Part shown: positions 5,719-6,202 of the stretch, in pieces
How positions within the stretch are numbered: the stretch's first letter is position 1
Layout of the letters: each line of letters starts with the position of its first letter
Assembly (NCBI GenBank): GCA_030668545.1
Contig: DAOUTT010000143.1
Coordinates: 1 to 6,202, forward strand
Origin: Anaerolineales bacterium
Lineage (GTDB): Bacteria; Chloroflexota; Anaerolineae; Anaerolineales; E44-bin32
Direction: 5' to 3'
Length of the DNA: 6,202 nt
Made by a program: the position numbers and the translations under genes
Notes under the pieces: model-generated
The model's database searches: none
Told to the model about the DNA's origin: nothing
The model's input: only the letters and a program-made list of their open reading frames with translations

Positions 5719-6202
5719 TCCTTTTGTATGAGATCTCGCGCTGCTGGTAAGCCGCCCAGAGATTCTGCCGCCCACACCGCGCGCACGATTGCCTCTGCTA
5801 CAACTTCCGCCGCATAGGCGCCAACGATATTCACGTCAACACTCTTCCCCCCGGTTGATAATGCAAACAGGGTGTCGCCATCCAACATGGTATGCGCCGG
5901 GCGAATCGCGCGGGCGATGCCGTCGTGCGCCATTTGGGCGACCTTGTTGACTTCCTCTTTCGAGAGCTGCGCGTTCGTCGCCACGACGCCAATCACGGTA
6001 TTGCCCCGGGATGCAAATCGCAGCGCCAGCTTGCCCGCCATTCCCTTCATCACTGCCAGAGTATCTGCAAATCGAGCGTCACCACCAAAGCGCATGGGAC
6101 CCAGCTTGGCTGGGCGCGCTCCTGCTAGGATTTCACCGCTCATCGGATCGATTACATCCCCAAATGGGTTGACCGCGATAATGGCGCCAACAAACGCCCC
6201 TC
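5715..6202 (-). CDS. P1/S58-family (DmpA/NylC-type) self-processing peptidase, C-terminal half (5' end outside window)
   Basis: The frame is open to the right edge, giving 161 residues; the reading continues upstream of the internal ATG at 6143 with A-F-V-G-A-I-I-A-V-N-P-F-G-D-V-I-D-P, a typical segment of this family, so that ATG is not the real start. Counting from it, G47-N48-T49-V-I-G-V-V-A-T-N-A is the autocleavage site. N-terminal-nucleophile members split here into alpha and beta chains and the exposed residue is the nucleophile. Ser is used in DmpA and beta-aminopeptidases, Thr (after Asn) in the nylon oligomer hydrolase NylC; here it is Asn-Thr. A-H-D-G-I-A-R-A-I-R-P-A-H-T and D-G-D-T-L-F-A-L-S-T-G follow, both family signatures. 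Family members remove N-terminal residues from peptides or hydrolyse amides. Substrate cannot be read from sequence. Confidence 0.9.
   Translation of the reverse strand, partial: GAFVGAIIAVNPFGDVIDPMSGEILAGARPAKLGPMRFGGDARFADTLAVMKGMAGKLALRFASRGNTVIGVVATNAQLSKEEVNKVAQMAHDGIARAIRPAHTMLDGDTLFALSTGGKSVDVNIVGAYAAEVVAEAIVRAVWAAESLGGLPAARDLIQKD

Overview
The window reads as an ordinary chromosomal stretch of a Gram-variable or environmental bacterium with moderate to high GC. A Chloroflexota (Anaerolineae-like) source is my best inference. The reasons are the short membrane-anchored hypothetical proteins with a Pro/Thr-rich 'TPT' linker and an EY-D-P-LR-D-DY motif, the divergent YchF-like NTPase, and the company of a bacterial beta-CASP nuclease, M3 oligopeptidase and P1 peptidase. 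No ribosomal RNA or marker gene is present to confirm this. I see no mobile element, CRISPR array or phage gene.

Left part (1-743): the 3' end of a beta-CASP/RMMBL metallo-beta-lactamase-fold ribonuclease runs in from the left edge. It is followed at once by a tRNA-Ser(CGA) gene with its own sigma70-type promoter, whose -35 lies inside the end of the nuclease gene. A strong bidirectional hairpin terminator closes this unit. Bases 571-743 hold no gene or structure that I can support.

Middle (744-3672, minus strand): a 357-aa divergent YchF/Obg-family NTPase gene lies upstream of a 593-aa M3-family oligoendopeptidase F gene, with 73 bases between them and no terminator, so they may be co-transcribed. 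Diverging from the NTPase gene is a tRNA-Leu(CAA) gene (3754-3838) with a near-consensus promoter and a probable terminator.

Right part (3949-5102, plus strand): two tandem genes overlapping by ATGA encode paralogous single-pass membrane proteins. Each has a glycine-zipper transmembrane helix and the same juxtamembrane motif. The second also has a Pro/Thr linker and a C-terminal beta-sandwich-like domain with two cysteines. This pair is the least characterised content of the window.

Far right (5213-6202, minus strand): the C-terminal half of a P1/S58 (DmpA/NylC-type) self-processing peptidase is followed by a bactofilin gene. The bactofilin has its own extended -10 promoter overlapping the peptidase stop codon. 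The bactofilin and the membrane-protein pair converge on a shared hairpin terminator near 5158-5187.
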